This document shows, piece by piece, positions 1 through 8,267 of a DNA stretch of 44,240 nt; within the stretch, counting starts at the first letter, position 1; every line of letters begins with the position of its first letter. Source of the stretch: Alcanivoracaceae bacterium (GTDB lineage Bacteria > Pseudomonadota > Gammaproteobacteria > Xanthomonadales > Marinicellaceae); NCBI GenBank assembly GCA_016763695.1, contig JAESTH010000111.1, positions 1-44,240 of the forward strand. The letters are read 5' to 3'. The notes below the pieces were generated by a model. The model saw nothing but the letters and a program-made list of their open reading frames with translations, searched no databases and was not told the origin of the DNA. The translations under genes were made by a program, and so were the position numbers.

Positions 1-1
1 C

Positions 2-55
2 ACAAAGCCTTATACAGCAGGTGAAATTTTAGTACATATTGAAAGATATGTATGA
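2..55 (+). CDS. C-terminal end of a gene cut by the window edge (possible)
   Basis: An open frame runs from the first bases to a TGA at 53-55 and encodes about 17 residues (ending GEILVHIERYV). It lies in front of the CheW-like gene on the same strand and could be the tail of a preceding gene. It is too short to identify and may be chance; no function is proposed. Confidence 0.2.
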   Translation, partial: TKPYTAGEILVHIERYV

Positions 56-113
56 ATTGAAGTAGTAAAGTTTAATCAACATAAAAATAATATTAATAAT
101 ATAGGTAATAGTT

Positions 114-659
114 GTGGAGCTTGATATTAATCCTTCAAGAAGTAACAAAGCCTTTTCTCAAGACATATTGTCTGGTGTGCAAACCTCAAGATGCGCGTTT
201 ACCATTATGAATTACAATATATTACAGGATTCAAGCTTACCTTGTCAATTTAGCAAATTAGATGAGTTTTATGAATTACCACATTCATCTTTTTGGTTTT
301 GCGGCTTAATTAATCAACATAATACACTTGTCCCAGTTTATGATCTTGCAAGGTTGTTTGATATTCAGAAAAGTTTACAGCTTAAAAGAAAAGAGCAATA
401 TGTGCTAACAATTGAATTACATGGCAGTGTTGTTGGTTTATTGATTGATGATATGCCTCAATTAATAATAGGTGAAATTAAACTGACAAAACAAGAAGAA
501 ACAAAGGTTCCAGAAATGATAGAAAGCTCATACTTAGGTTTATATCGGTGTAAAAATAAAAACTGGCTTGAGTTATCTTTTCATAAACTTTTTTTAAATC
601 GACAGTTCCAGAATCTATTCCAAATGAATGTACTCTCTCCTTCAGTAGTGGTGTCATGA
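114..659 (+). CDS. CheW-like domain protein
   Basis: A 181-residue protein with a GTG start. The pattern resembles the CheW/SH3-like scaffold fold: about residues 60-82 contain 'GLINQHNTLVPVYDLARLF', matching the CheW consensus of G.IN..G..VPV.DL...F, and about residues 95-117 contain 'YVLTIELHGSVVGLLIDD', matching the strand before the V/IDD turn. CheW proteins couple chemoreceptors to a CheA kinase; single-domain variants also serve type IV pilus (PilI) or other Che-like pathways. No receptor or CheA adjoins it here; the nearest CheA-like kinase is about 9 kb away. The frame closes with TGA at 657-659, and in the same frame immediately downstream a GGDEF tail is readable. Similarity is by pattern only, so the family call is moderate. 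Confidence 0.55.
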   Translation: MELDINPSRSNKAFSQDILSGVQTSRCAFTIMNYNILQDSSLPCQFSKLDEFYELPHSSFWFCGLINQHNTLVPVYDLARLFDIQKSLQLKRKEQYVLTIELHGSVVGLLIDDMPQLIIGEIKLTKQEETKVPEMIESSYLGLYRCKNKNWLELSFHKLFLNRQFQNLFQMNVLSPSVVVS

Positions 660-665
660 TTTGTA

Positions 666-764
666 GTGACGAATGTAAAGGAGTTAATTGAATGCTATCA
701 GATTGTTGATAAGGCTATGTATAAAGCGAAGGAAGGTGGTAGGGGCCGGGATGTTTTTGTATAA
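666..764 (+). pseudogene. Remnant of a GGDEF (diguanylate cyclase) C-terminus
   Basis: After the stop of the CheW-like gene the same frame stays open to TAA at 762-764 and reads ...YQIVDKAMYKAKEGGRGRDVFV. This matches the conserved end of GGDEF domains (ADxALYxAKxxGRNRV): D-x-A-M-Y-x-A-K followed by G-R-G-R. Only about 33 codons survive; the GGDEF active-site motif and the rest of the domain are absent, so it cannot be a functional cyclase. It is best read as the 3' scar of a deleted or displaced gene. The motif match is seen directly; the deletion history is inferred. Confidence 0.65.
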
Positions 765-779
765 CCTAAATCCCGATAT
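762..779 (+). repeat. Element-end-like sequence TAACCTAAATCCCGATAT
   Basis: This 18-base sequence begins on the stop codon of the GGDEF remnant and closely resembles the inverted-repeat ends of the short element at 21324-21495 (shared core CC-TA/AA-TCCCGATA). It may mark the end of a mobile or deleted element at the point where the GGDEF gene was lost. Confidence 0.35.
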
Positions 780-804
780 GGAAAATAATGGAAAGCATGT
801 GAAA

Positions 805-1338
805 TTAAATATCTTTGATCATAGGTAAAAATTTTATTTTATTTGATTCATCCATATTGTGATCAATATATTCGTCACCTTGATATCCATTTTTTTTATA
901 AAAATCAATGCCAGATAAGGTGGACATTAATTGGGCTTGTTTAAATCCCCGTTTTCTGGCCATTTCTTCACAAAGATTGAGTAATTGCAGTCCCAAGCCT
1001 TGCCTTGCATATTCTGGATGAATAAAAAAGGCACGAATTTTGGCAGCTTTAGTTTTTGGATTTAGTTTTTTTGCATCTCTTAAGTTGTTTGTATCACTAC
1101 CAAATAAGGTTTTACGATAACTCCAGCCACCACATGCGATCATTTCGTCTTTATTACAGATGAGGTAATAAGTCTGATCTTTTATTAACTGAGTATCGAC
1201 ACCAAAAGCACCTGTTAAGGCGCTTTCGATGGTACTCTTTTTGTAAAATTTTCCTGCCAGTTTTCTAGCTGAAAGTTGTATAAGCTTGGAAATTTGTTCA
1301 ATATCATCTAAATGAGCCAGTCGTGTTTGGTATTTCAT
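805..1338 (-). CDS. GNAT family N-acetyltransferase
   Basis: A 177-residue single-domain acyl-CoA-dependent N-acyltransferase. Motif A is visible at about residues 101-130: strand 4 'KIRAFFIHPEYARQGLG' with the pyrophosphate-binding R/Q-x-x-G-x-G/A loop (RQGLGL), then the helix LLNLCEEMARKRGF. Motif B follows with 'FYKKNGYQ' near residue 147. The substrate cannot be told from sequence. The start codon overlaps the stop of the upstream CHAP gene as ATGA, so the two are probably translationally coupled, and this is the last gene of a three-gene minus-strand unit with a crotonase. Nothing in the sequence looks truncated. Confidence 0.85.
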   Translation of the reverse strand: MKYQTRLAHLDDIEQISKLIQLSARKLAGKFYKKSTIESALTGAFGVDTQLIKDQTYYLICNKDEMIACGGWSYRKTLFGSDTNNLRDAKKLNPKTKAAKIRAFFIHPEYARQGLGLQLLNLCEEMARKRGFKQAQLMSTLSGIDFYKKNGYQGDEYIDHNMDESNKIKFLPMIKDI

Positions 1339-2120
1339 GAGTCTTTTGGATAAATCCAGCCTGATATTTCGCCACCACTGCTGTTTTTATTGCTATTGGG
1401 TGCAATGTCAATCAAAGTATAGTGACCATTGATATTAAAAAGGCTTATTTGTCTGGCATATTGATGTGTTTTTTGCCACTTTTTGTTGTCATAATTTTCT
1501 TCTGCCAATGAAACGCTGCCTTGCTCAAGGTTGACATCCACAACAACAGCAACATGGCCATAATGCCATAAAGGATTATTTCTATCAGGATAATAAACAA
1601 CCAGGTCACCAATCTTCGGCGGTGATTTTGCCGTACCATTGATAGAACGTGACAAAGGGAAATTTTGATTGGTTCTGATGTTTTTGCCTTCAGTTAAATA
1701 AATAATTTCATGGGCACTGTCTATGCTGCCAAAGGTGATATTTTTATTAATCATCCACCATCTGCGTGCATACTCCACGCATTGATTGATTAAACCAATA
1801 TAGTGTAAATTATCATTCTTTGGATTTTGTACGTGGACTGTAACTTCACCTGTGCTTAGATTCAAAAAAGAAAACATTGGGTTGATGCATTGGGATTGAC
1901 AATTTGAGTAGGCTTTGACGCCATTGGCTTGGCCAAGCTCAATACCAAAATCATGTACACAATTACTCTTACATAACTTTATACTATTCTCAAAAATGGT
2001 TTTGTTTTGCTCAGTTGTAAATGGAGGGGGTTTATCGCGTAAACCCTCTCCATCGGTATTATCTAACTGAGCAAATGAAATGTTGGTAACCATTGCAAAA
2101 AGAAATAGCAACCTACACAT
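1335..2120 (-). CDS. Exported CHAP-domain amidase-like protein
   Basis: A 261-residue protein with an N-terminal signal peptide (MCRLLFLFAMVTNISFA). The C-terminal half has CHAP/NlpC-P60-type cysteine amidase features: the nucleophile region 'QCVEYARRWW' near residue 113, 'PKIGDLVVYYP' near 167, the catalytic His in 'YGHVAVVVDV' near 188, and an Asn/Glu region 'LAEENYDNKKW' near 206 with terminal 'GWIYP'. The layout resembles the amidase half of glutathionylspermidine synthetase/amidase more than typical phage lysins. Substrate is therefore either peptidoglycan cross-bridges or a small amide; the signal peptide favours a periplasmic target. Residues about 30-90 contain four or more Cys (CKSNC...CQSQC) that could form disulfides. 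It starts 3 bp after the crotonase stop and overlaps GNAT. Confidence 0.75.
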   Translation of the reverse strand: MCRLLFLFAMVTNISFAQLDNTDGEGLRDKPPPFTTEQNKTIFENSIKLCKSNCVHDFGIELGQANGVKAYSNCQSQCINPMFSFLNLSTGEVTVHVQNPKNDNLHYIGLINQCVEYARRWWMINKNITFGSIDSAHEIIYLTEGKNIRTNQNFPLSRSINGTAKSPPKIGDLVVYYPDRNNPLWHYGHVAVVVDVNLEQGSVSLAEENYDNKKWQKTHQYARQISLFNINGHYTLIDIAPNSNKNSSGGEISGWIYPKDS

Positions 2121-2123
2121 TTG

Positions 2124-2900
2124 TTATTCGCCTGTAAAATTTGCTTTCCTTTTTTCTAAAAAAGCAGTGGTTCCTTCTTTCATATCATTTGTAGAACAGG
2201 TGACAGCAAAGGCTTTTGCTTCAAACTGTAAGCCTTCAGCCAGATTGCATTCGGCACCGTGATTAATGCTATCGATAATACACTGAATGGCAACAGGAGC
2301 AGAAAGTGTTAATTGTTTTGCCATTTTTTCTACAGTGGGCAATAATTCATCAGGAGAAACCACTTGATTAACCAGGCCAATTTCATAAGCACGTTGTGCA
2401 TTGATCATATTTCCCATTAGGTTCATTTCCATGGCTCTGCCTTTTCCTATTAATCTCACTAATCTTTGTGTACCACCAAAGCCAGGGATGACACCCAATT
2501 TTATTTCTGGTTGTCCAAACATGGCATTATCCGCTGCAACTCTGATGTGACACGACATGGCAAGTTCACAGCCGCCGCCCAGGGCAAAACCATTAATGGC
2601 AGCGATGACAGGTTTGCGACAGTGCTCTATTGTGGTCATGACATGTTGCCCATATTCTGCAAACCGCATACCTGTGACGGCATTGGATTGTGCTAGTTCT
2701 GAGATATCGGCTCCAGCTATAAAGGATTTTTCTCCACTACCAGTGATTATTATGGCTGCTACATCATTGTTTTTTTCGGCATCATTGATTGCTGCCTCAA
2801 TCTGAATTAGGGTTTGTTGATTTAAGGCATTTAATTTTTCTGGTCGATTGATTGTGATAGTAAGGGTTCTGTTGTTAATATCGGTAAGAATATTGGACAT
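2124..2900 (-). CDS. Enoyl-CoA hydratase/isomerase (crotonase) family protein
   Basis: A 258-residue crotonase-fold enzyme of the usual single-domain length. The oxyanion-hole segment 'FIAGADISEL' lies near residue 62. Both catalytic acids of true enoyl-CoA hydratases are present: Glu in 'GGGCELAM' near residue 114 and Glu in 'GQPEIKLGVIPGFGGTQR' near 134. Hydration of trans-2-enoyl-CoA in beta-oxidation or a related acyl-CoA pathway is therefore expected. It is first in the minus-strand unit with the CHAP and GNAT genes. No thiolase, acyl-CoA dehydrogenase or PHA genes adjoin it, so the pathway is not defined by context. Confidence 0.88.
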   Translation of the reverse strand: MSNILTDINNRTLTITINRPEKLNALNQQTLIQIEAAINDAEKNNDVAAIIITGSGEKSFIAGADISELAQSNAVTGMRFAEYGQHVMTTIEHCRKPVIAAINGFALGGGCELAMSCHIRVAADNAMFGQPEIKLGVIPGFGGTQRLVRLIGKGRAMEMNLMGNMINAQRAYEIGLVNQVVSPDELLPTVEKMAKQLTLSAPVAIQCIIDSINHGAECNLAEGLQFEAKAFAVTCSTNDMKEGTTAFLEKRKANFTGE

Positions 2901-2976
2901 TTATTATGCTCGTTGGATTCAAAGACATAATTATATCAATAATTGAACCGAATGGGGTTAAATGTGTCTATAGAAG

Positions 2977-3005
2977 TTGTTAATATTTGCCGTGTATCTT
3001 AGAAT
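2977..3005 (+). promoter_or_regulatory. Candidate sigma-70 promoter for the FKBP gene
   Basis: TTGTTA (2977-2982) and TAGAAT (3000-3005) are separated by 17 bases, about 37 bases ahead of the FKBP start. A GAGGAAAG ribosome-binding site follows just before the ATG at 3042. Confidence 0.5.
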
Positions 3006-3041
3006 ACGGCACTTTATAAAATCAACATCGAGGAAAGATAG

Positions 3042-3767
3042 ATGAATTTTAAATTAAATTTTAAATTATTCTTGGCTGTAGCTGTTTTAATCACAGCAAC
3101 TATTACATCAGCACAAGATAAAACAATCACATTTGACAAGAAAAAAACCAGTTATGCGATTGGTTATCAGATGGGTATAGAGTTTTTGGGAAGACAGGGT
3201 AGCGAGTTTGAGCTTGATGTTGAGGAAGCCATCAATGCCATTAGAGATGCCTATGCTAAAAAAGATCCTGCGGTTTCTAAAGAAGACATGGTTCTTAATT
3301 ACAAGAGTTATGAAAACAAGATGAAACAAAAGCAGTTTGAAGCCTATAAAAAATTGGCTGAAGAAAATAAAAAACGCAGTGATAACTTCTTAATAGATAA
3401 CCGTAAAAAGAAAGGTATTAAAGAGTTGGCATCAGGTATTCAGTACAGAATCATTGAAGATGGTACGGGTAACCACCCAACACTGGATAGTGAAGTAACT
3501 ATTCATTACCGTGGTTCATTAATTGGTATGAAAGATGTTAATAATTATCAGGAATTTGATAGTTCTTTTGTACGTGGTAAGCCAAAAAAATTAAAAGTAA
3601 ACTCAGTGCTTAAAGGCTGGCAAGAAATAATACCACTGATGCGTCCAGGTGGAAAATGGCAAGTATTTATCCCACCTGAGTTAGCTTATGGTGTTAGAGG
3701 ACAACCTCCAATTGGACCAAATGAAATTTTAATATTCGATATCAATTTATTGAGTATTGACTTATAA
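3042..3767 (+). CDS. Periplasmic FKBP-type peptidyl-prolyl cis-trans isomerase (Mip/FkpA-like)
   Basis: A 241-residue exported proline isomerase. Residues 1-24 form a signal peptide ending ITSA. Residues about 30-125 form the helical FKBP N-terminal dimerisation domain ('KKTSYAIGYQMG', then a charged helix 'NKMKQKQFEAYKKLAEENKK'). Residues about 130-240 form the FKBP catalytic domain with 'VTIHYRGSLIG', 'FDSSF', 'GWQEIIPLMRPGGKW' and 'PPELAYG'. The beta-turn before FDSS is longer than usual (GMKDVNNYQE rather than the common DGTE), a small insertion at the edge of the active site. These proteins fold periplasmic and outer-membrane proteins. It has its own promoter-like sequence and a terminator. 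Confidence 0.9.
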   Translation: MNFKLNFKLFLAVAVLITATITSAQDKTITFDKKKTSYAIGYQMGIEFLGRQGSEFELDVEEAINAIRDAYAKKDPAVSKEDMVLNYKSYENKMKQKQFEAYKKLAEENKKRSDNFLIDNRKKKGIKELASGIQYRIIEDGTGNHPTLDSEVTIHYRGSLIGMKDVNNYQEFDSSFVRGKPKKLKVNSVLKGWQEIIPLMRPGGKWQVFIPPELAYGVRGQPPIGPNEILIFDINLLSIDL

Positions 3768-3859
3768 GTAACGATTCCCCTTCTCATTCTCGCCTACGTG
3801 ACAATGACCAAAGAGGGTGAGCAGTTGCATTTATTAAAAAATATCAAGTAGTAGTTAAT

Positions 3860-3891
3860 AGCGGGGTAATTAATCTTACTCCGCTTTTTTT
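3860..3891 (+). terminator. Rho-independent terminator after the FKBP gene
   Basis: A 10-bp stem (AGCGGGGTAA at 3860-3869 with TTACTCCGCT at 3876-3885, one G-T pair), six-base loop, then a run of T to 3891. The T-run directly touches the ATG at 3892 assigned to the Nudix gene. Confidence 0.85.
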
Positions 3892-4497
3892 ATGTTAAAT
3901 ATTGAAAACAAAGATAAGCTCTATACAAACCTTAAAATGGTTTTAAAAAGACAGTTATTGCCTACGGAAATCTGGCAGGCTTCTGGTCATGATGAATTTC
4001 GTCCAGCTGCAGTGCTGGTTCCTATGTTTTGGCAAAATGATGAGATACACGTACTCTTAACCAAACGATCTGAAAAACTCAAGCATCACTCTGGACAGGT
4101 CAGTTTTCCTGGTGGTGGTTTTGATGAGTCCGATATCACTATTCGCCAGGCGGCAATACGAGAAACTCAGGAAGAAATTGGTATAACTGCTGATTTTATT
4201 GACATCGTTGGGTACCTGGATGACGTTGAAACCATTTCTGGTTTTCATGTCACTCCGTTTGTGGCGATACTTAAAGACGGGTTTAAAGTTATAAAAAACA
4301 ATGATGAGGTGGCAGAAGTGTTTTCCGTACCATTGAGTTTTTTTATAGATGAAAGAAATTGCCAGCAACAATCAGCAAACTATAAGGGTAAAAACGTTAA
4401 TTATTATATATATCAACATGAAAAATATACTATTTGGGGCGTTACCGCTGAAATTATCGTAAAATTAACCACAAAACTAACCAAGCAATTAAAATAG
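3892..4497 (+). CDS. Nudix hydrolase, CoA pyrophosphatase-like (NudL/YeaB type)
   Basis: A 201-residue Nudix protein. It carries the CoA-specific UPF0035 signature ahead of the Nudix box: '[20 protein letters not shown]' near residue 61, followed by GGGFDESD and the box core '[12 protein letters not shown]'. NudL enzymes hydrolyse CoA or oxidised CoA to phosphopantetheine and 3',5'-ADP. The R/K position of the signature is Lys here. The first ATG is glued to the T-run of the preceding terminator and has no ribosome-binding site, so translation is either leaderless, dependent on readthrough, or begins at a later codon such as Met16 (3937). The stop lies 7 bp before miaB. Confidence 0.85.
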   Translation: MLNIENKDKLYTNLKMVLKRQLLPTEIWQASGHDEFRPAAVLVPMFWQNDEIHVLLTKRSEKLKHHSGQVSFPGGGFDESDITIRQAAIRETQEEIGITADFIDIVGYLDDVETISGFHVTPFVAILKDGFKVIKNNDEVAEVFSVPLSFFIDERNCQQQSANYKGKNVNYYIYQHEKYTIWGVTAEIIVKLTTKLTKQLK

Positions 4498-4504
4498 CAA
4501 TAAT

Positions 4505-5851
4505 ATGATGTCAGGAAAAACCAAAGGAAAACTATTTATAAAAACACATGGCTGCCAGATGAATGAATATGATTCATCAAAGATGCAGGATGTGCTAATA
4601 AGTACCCATGATTTAACTATAACGGATATTGAAGAAGAGGCGGATGTTATTTTGTTGAACACCTGTTCAATCAGAGAAAAAGCCCAGGAAAAAGTTTTCT
4701 CACAATTGGGCAGATGGCGTAAGCTTAAAGAAAAAAACCCCAACCTAGTTATTGGTGTAGGGGGTTGCGTGGCATCACAAGAAGGTGATAATATATTAAA
4801 ACGTGCACCCTATGTGGATATGGTGTTTGGACCACAAACCCTGCATCGTTTACCCAATATGCTTAAAGCAGTTAATTCTGAACATAAGCCACAAATGGAT
4901 ATTAGCTTTCCTGAGATTGAGAAATTCGATAACTTGCCAGAACCGCGCAAAGAAGGTGCTTCGGCATTTGTTTCAATTATGGAAGGCTGTAGCAAGTACT
5001 GTACCTTTTGTGTTGTACCATATACTCGTGGTGAAGAGGTTTCTCGTCCACTTGATGGGGTATTAGCAGAGATCATGCAACTGACACTTCTGGGTGTTAA
5101 GGAAATAAATTTACTCGGTCAAAATGTCAACTCATACAGGGGAGAGACTCATGATGGTGAAATTGCTGATTTGGCGCATTTAATCCACTATGTGGCAGCC
5201 ATTGAAGGCATTGAACGCATCCGTTTCACAACCTCCCATCCTGTCGAGTTTACTGATGCCCTTATTGAAGCCTATGCTTCAGTACCTAAACTGGCAAACT
5301 ATCTGCATTTACCAGTGCAAAGTGGTTCAGATAGAGTATTATCTGCTATGAAACGTGGTCACACCGCGATAGAATACAAACAAAAAATCCGTAAACTTCG
5401 AGAAGTCAGACCGGATATTAGTCTTTCATCAGATTTTATTGTTGGCTTTCCTGGTGAAACAGATAAAGAATTTGAAGCAACCATGAAACTGATTGAAGAT
5501 ATTAAATTTGATCAAAGTTTCAGCTTTATTTACTCAAAACGACCAGGGACTCCAGCTGCAAATATTGAAGATGAAATACCCATGTCAGTTAAAAAGCAGA
5601 GATTACAAAGGTTGCAAGAGACCATCAATGGCTTTGCCGCAAAAATCTCACAGGCAATGGTGGGATCAATACAGAAAATTCTGGTTGAGGGAGTGTCTAA
5701 AAAAGATGAGAATCAACTGGCTGGTAGAACTGAGAATAACCGTGTTGTTAATTTTGATGGCAACCCAAGACTGATTGGTCAACTGCTAGATGTTGAAATT
5801 ACCGAAGCTTATAGAAACTCACTAAAAGGAAAAATAATAGTTAATGACTAA
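4505..5851 (+). CDS. miaB: tRNA-2-methylthio-N6-dimethylallyladenosine synthase
   Basis: A 448-residue radical-SAM methylthiotransferase that adds the 2-methylthio group to i6A37 of tRNAs reading UNN codons. The N-terminal UPF0004 domain starts '[16 protein letters not shown]' and holds the auxiliary cluster Cys (GC near 18, 'NTCSIREKA' near 54, 'GGCVASQEG' near 88). The radical-SAM motif CxxxCxxC is 'CSKYCTFC' near residue 160. A TRAM domain closes the protein (about 380-447, ending 'NSLKGKI'). Length equals the family norm. The next ATG at 4508 is an equally good start; neither has a clear Shine-Dalgarno. It overlaps phoH by 8 bp. Confidence 0.97.
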   Translation: MMSGKTKGKLFIKTHGCQMNEYDSSKMQDVLISTHDLTITDIEEEADVILLNTCSIREKAQEKVFSQLGRWRKLKEKNPNLVIGVGGCVASQEGDNILKRAPYVDMVFGPQTLHRLPNMLKAVNSEHKPQMDISFPEIEKFDNLPEPRKEGASAFVSIMEGCSKYCTFCVVPYTRGEEVSRPLDGVLAEIMQLTLLGVKEINLLGQNVNSYRGETHDGEIADLAHLIHYVAAIEGIERIRFTTSHPVEFTDALIEAYASVPKLANYLHLPVQSGSDRVLSAMKRGHTAIEYKQKIRKLREVRPDISLSSDFIVGFPGETDKEFEATMKLIEDIKFDQSFSFIYSKRPGTPAANIEDEIPMSVKKQRLQRLQETINGFAAKISQAMVGSIQKILVEGVSKKDENQLAGRTENNRVVNFDGNPRLIGQLLDVEITEAYRNSLKGKIIVND

Positions 5852-6785
5852 AAAAATAATAGCAATTGAAGAAGCAAATAATAAGGTACTTGCCAATCTG
5901 TATGGTCAGCAAGATGAGAATATTAAATTATTGGCAAAAGCCACAAAAACACAAATAAATGCCAGAGGCCATAAGTTACAAGTCGAAGGTAATGTGGACA
6001 GTATCAAGAAGGTTGAAAATTGCCTATCGCTTATGATGGACGAAGCTGCCTCAGAGTCATTAAATTTGGAAATGACTCATATCATTTTACAAGGTAATTA
6101 TGAATCCGCAGATGGTTCTTTAGAACCGCAGGAAGTAAAAATACAAACAAGAAAAGGAGTGATTACTGGCCGTTCTCCCAATCAAAAGCTCTATTTACAC
6201 AATATCTTCACCCATGACATCAATTTTGGTATAGGTCCAGCTGGTACTGGTAAAACGTATTTAGCGGTTGCCTGTGCTGTAGAGGCGATTCTTAATCAGG
6301 AAGTGCAAAGGATAATCCTGGTGCGCCCAGCAGTAGAAGCAGGAGAAAGACTGGGATTTCTACCTGGTGACCTTTCTGACAAGGTCGATCCATATCTAAG
6401 GCCTCTATACGATGCCTTATATGAAATGCTGGGTGTTGAAAAAGTCGAGCGCATGATGGAGAAAAATATTATTGAAGTTGCACCATTGGCTTTTATGCGT
6501 GGTAGAACTCTTAATAATGCTTTTGTTATTTTGGATGAAGCACAAAACACCACGGTCGAGCAAATGAAAATGTTCCTGACCAGAACAGGTTTTGGCACAA
6601 CAGTGGTTGTCACTGGTGATATCACTCAGGTTGATTTAAGAAAGGGGCAGACATCTGGACTTAAACATGTTATTGAAGTATTGGAAGATGTTAAGGGGCT
6701 AAGTTTTAGCTGGTTTCAATCCAAAGATGTGGTCAGGCATAATTTAGTACAAAAAATAATAAACGCTTATGAAGCCATTAGCTAA
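5844..6785 (+). CDS. ybeZ: PhoH family ATPase (YbeZ)
   Basis: A 313-residue PhoH-like protein. A short KH-like N-terminal region (about 1-80) is followed by a P-loop ATPase core with Walker A '[13 protein letters not shown]' near residue 131 and Walker B '[11 protein letters not shown]' near 228, then '[10 protein letters not shown]'. YbeZ binds the endoribonuclease YbeY and takes part in rRNA maturation and ribosome quality control. The gene overlaps miaB by 8 bp and ybeY by 17 bp, the standard gammaproteobacterial miaB-ybeZ-ybeY order, which makes the assignment firm. Confidence 0.95.
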   Translation: MTKKIIAIEEANNKVLANLYGQQDENIKLLAKATKTQINARGHKLQVEGNVDSIKKVENCLSLMMDEAASESLNLEMTHIILQGNYESADGSLEPQEVKIQTRKGVITGRSPNQKLYLHNIFTHDINFGIGPAGTGKTYLAVACAVEAILNQEVQRIILVRPAVEAGERLGFLPGDLSDKVDPYLRPLYDALYEMLGVEKVERMMEKNIIEVAPLAFMRGRTLNNAFVILDEAQNTTVEQMKMFLTRTGFGTTVVVTGDITQVDLRKGQTSGLKHVIEVLEDVKGLSFSWFQSKDVVRHNLVQKIINAYEAIS

Positions 6786-7245
6786 ACTCATTCCGGTTTT
6801 ACTGAATAACGACAGCAGTTCTGAAATACCATCTATCGAAGAATTCAACGCTTGGGTAGAGGCAGTGATAGAATGTCATGGTCATTTTATCCAAATTAGC
6901 ATACAAATAGTCGACGAAAATACCAGTCAGGAACTGAATAAAACTTATCGAAATAAAGACAAGCCCACTAATGTTTTATCCTTCGCACTTGACTTGCCTG
7001 AAGTTGTTGAAGAAGACTTGATTGGTGATTTGGCAATATGTGCTGAAATAGTAAAGCAAGAAGCCATTGCACAAAACAAGCCTGAAAATCACCATTGGGC
7101 ACACATGACTATACACGGAACCTTGCATTTATTAGGTTTTGACCACATAGATGACAAAGACGCTGAGATAATGGAAGTGCTGGAAATCAAACTATTGAAA
7201 CAATTAAATATTGCTAATCCATATGAATATACCTCTGAGGATTAA
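6769..7245 (+). CDS. ybeY: Endoribonuclease YbeY (rRNA maturation factor)
   Basis: A 158-residue metallo-endoribonuclease. The zinc-binding H-x3-H-x5-H motif is complete as 'HGTLHLLGFDH' near residue 115. The region 'YRNKDKPTNVLSF' near 62 is the conserved substrate-side signature. YbeY processes the 3' end of 16S rRNA and takes part in 70S quality control. The start is embedded in the last 17 bp of ybeZ, consistent with translational coupling. Confidence 0.95.
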   Translation: MKPLAKLIPVLLNNDSSSEIPSIEEFNAWVEAVIECHGHFIQISIQIVDENTSQELNKTYRNKDKPTNVLSFALDLPEVVEEDLIGDLAICAEIVKQEAIAQNKPENHHWAHMTIHGTLHLLGFDHIDDKDAEIMEVLEIKLLKQLNIANPYEYTSED

Positions 7246-7271
7246 GTTTTGAAAGATAACCTGGGATAATA

Positions 7272-8153
7272 ATGATGACTAAAATTATCGTTGAATGTGA
7301 CAAATGTAAACACCAATACAGCATACATGAAAAAAGGGTGGGGGAAAAGTTCCACTGTTTCTGTGGCAACTTATTGACTATCCCATCTGTAAAAATCCAT
7401 GATGCTGCGGTGGTTAGATGCTCATCATGTGGTGGTTCACGAGGAAAAGATAAAGAGCCGTATTGTCGGTATTGTGGATCCAGTTTTACCTTGCATGAAA
7501 GAGATTTAAATACCATTTGTCCAAACTGTATGACCCGCATCAGCTCTAAAGCTAAATTTTGCCATTCATGCTCAACTCCAATCGTTGCCGATACTGATGA
7601 TTTTAAAAAAACAGACTTGTCATGTCCTTCTTGTGCCGACAGTATGTTGCACAGTAGAAAGATGATACAACAAGCTTTTAATCTTAAAGAATGTAACCAT
7701 TGTGCCGGTTTATGGATAACTGCGGATGTATTTAGACATTTAGAGAGGAAGGCCCAGCTTGAGGCTGCATCAGGAGTTCAGGCAGGAGTTGAGGAGGTTA
7801 AAGCTCATAAGGATAATGATACACCAACTGATCCCACAAAATATTATCGAAAATGCCCCACATGTAACAAATTAATGCACCGTAGAAATTATGCAAATTT
7901 CAGTGGCATAGTAGTGGATGTATGTAGTAAACATGGTATGTGGTTTGATATACATGAATTGGATGAAATACTGGATTACATACGATCTGGTGAACTGCTA
8001 AAAAATCAGAAAAAATCAGCAAGAAGGGCGACTCGGGCAATGAATAGGAGCAGAGCTGCCCCCATACAAAAATCAAAAGCTGGTCTTGATACCTACAGGG
8101 CCACTACGGGAGTAGATGTTTCTGCTGATATTATTGAGTGGTTGGTAGATTGA
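7272..8153 (+). CDS. Zinc-ribbon protein with tandem TFIIB-type zinc fingers
   Basis: A 293-residue Cys-rich cytoplasmic protein. Successive zinc-binding pairs are visible: CDKC/CFCG (residues about 6-28, an MJ0042-like leader 'KCKHQYSIHEKRVGEKFHC'), CSSC/CRYC, CPNC/CHSC, CPSC/CNHC and CPTC/CSKHG. The last two belong to zf-TFIIB-like modules, each ending in an aromatic-acidic helix ('GLWITADVFRHLE' and 'GMWFDIHELDEIL'). The C-terminal 50 residues are basic ('KNQKKSARRATRAMNR'). The function of this family is unknown; nucleic-acid or protein binding is a guess. It starts 26 bp after ybeY and may be the last gene of that transcription unit. Confidence 0.7.
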   Translation: MMTKIIVECDKCKHQYSIHEKRVGEKFHCFCGNLLTIPSVKIHDAAVVRCSSCGGSRGKDKEPYCRYCGSSFTLHERDLNTICPNCMTRISSKAKFCHSCSTPIVADTDDFKKTDLSCPSCADSMLHSRKMIQQAFNLKECNHCAGLWITADVFRHLERKAQLEAASGVQAGVEEVKAHKDNDTPTDPTKYYRKCPTCNKLMHRRNYANFSGIVVDVCSKHGMWFDIHELDEILDYIRSGELLKNQKKSARRATRAMNRSRAAPIQKSKAGLDTYRATTGVDVSADIIEWLVD

Positions 8154-8177
8154 TTATTAGATTGTTTTTTGACTTAA

Positions 8178-8206
8178 TTGACAAAACTCACATAATATAT
8201 TATTGT
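8178..8206 (+). promoter_or_regulatory. Candidate promoter for the phasin gene
   Basis: A perfect -35 box TTGACA (8178-8183), 17-base spacer and TATTGT (8201-8206) lie about 60 bp ahead of the phasin ATG; an AAATTGAGGAATAATC ribosome-binding stretch follows at about 8252-8267. Confidence 0.45.
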
Positions 8207-8267
8207 TTAGTGTGTTTGCTCTAGACATATCGGTTTAAATGGGCACATAACAAATTGAGGAATAATC

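Noticed and set aside
3768-3859. Repeat element between FKBP and the terminator (CTCGCC...GTGACAATGACC)
   Set aside because: Only a vague resemblance to dispersed palindromes; no clear inverted arms and no second copy in the window.
4057-4371. 104-codon minus-strand frame inside the Nudix gene
   Set aside because: It lies fully antisense to a gene with a clear Nudix signature and its translation shows no domain.
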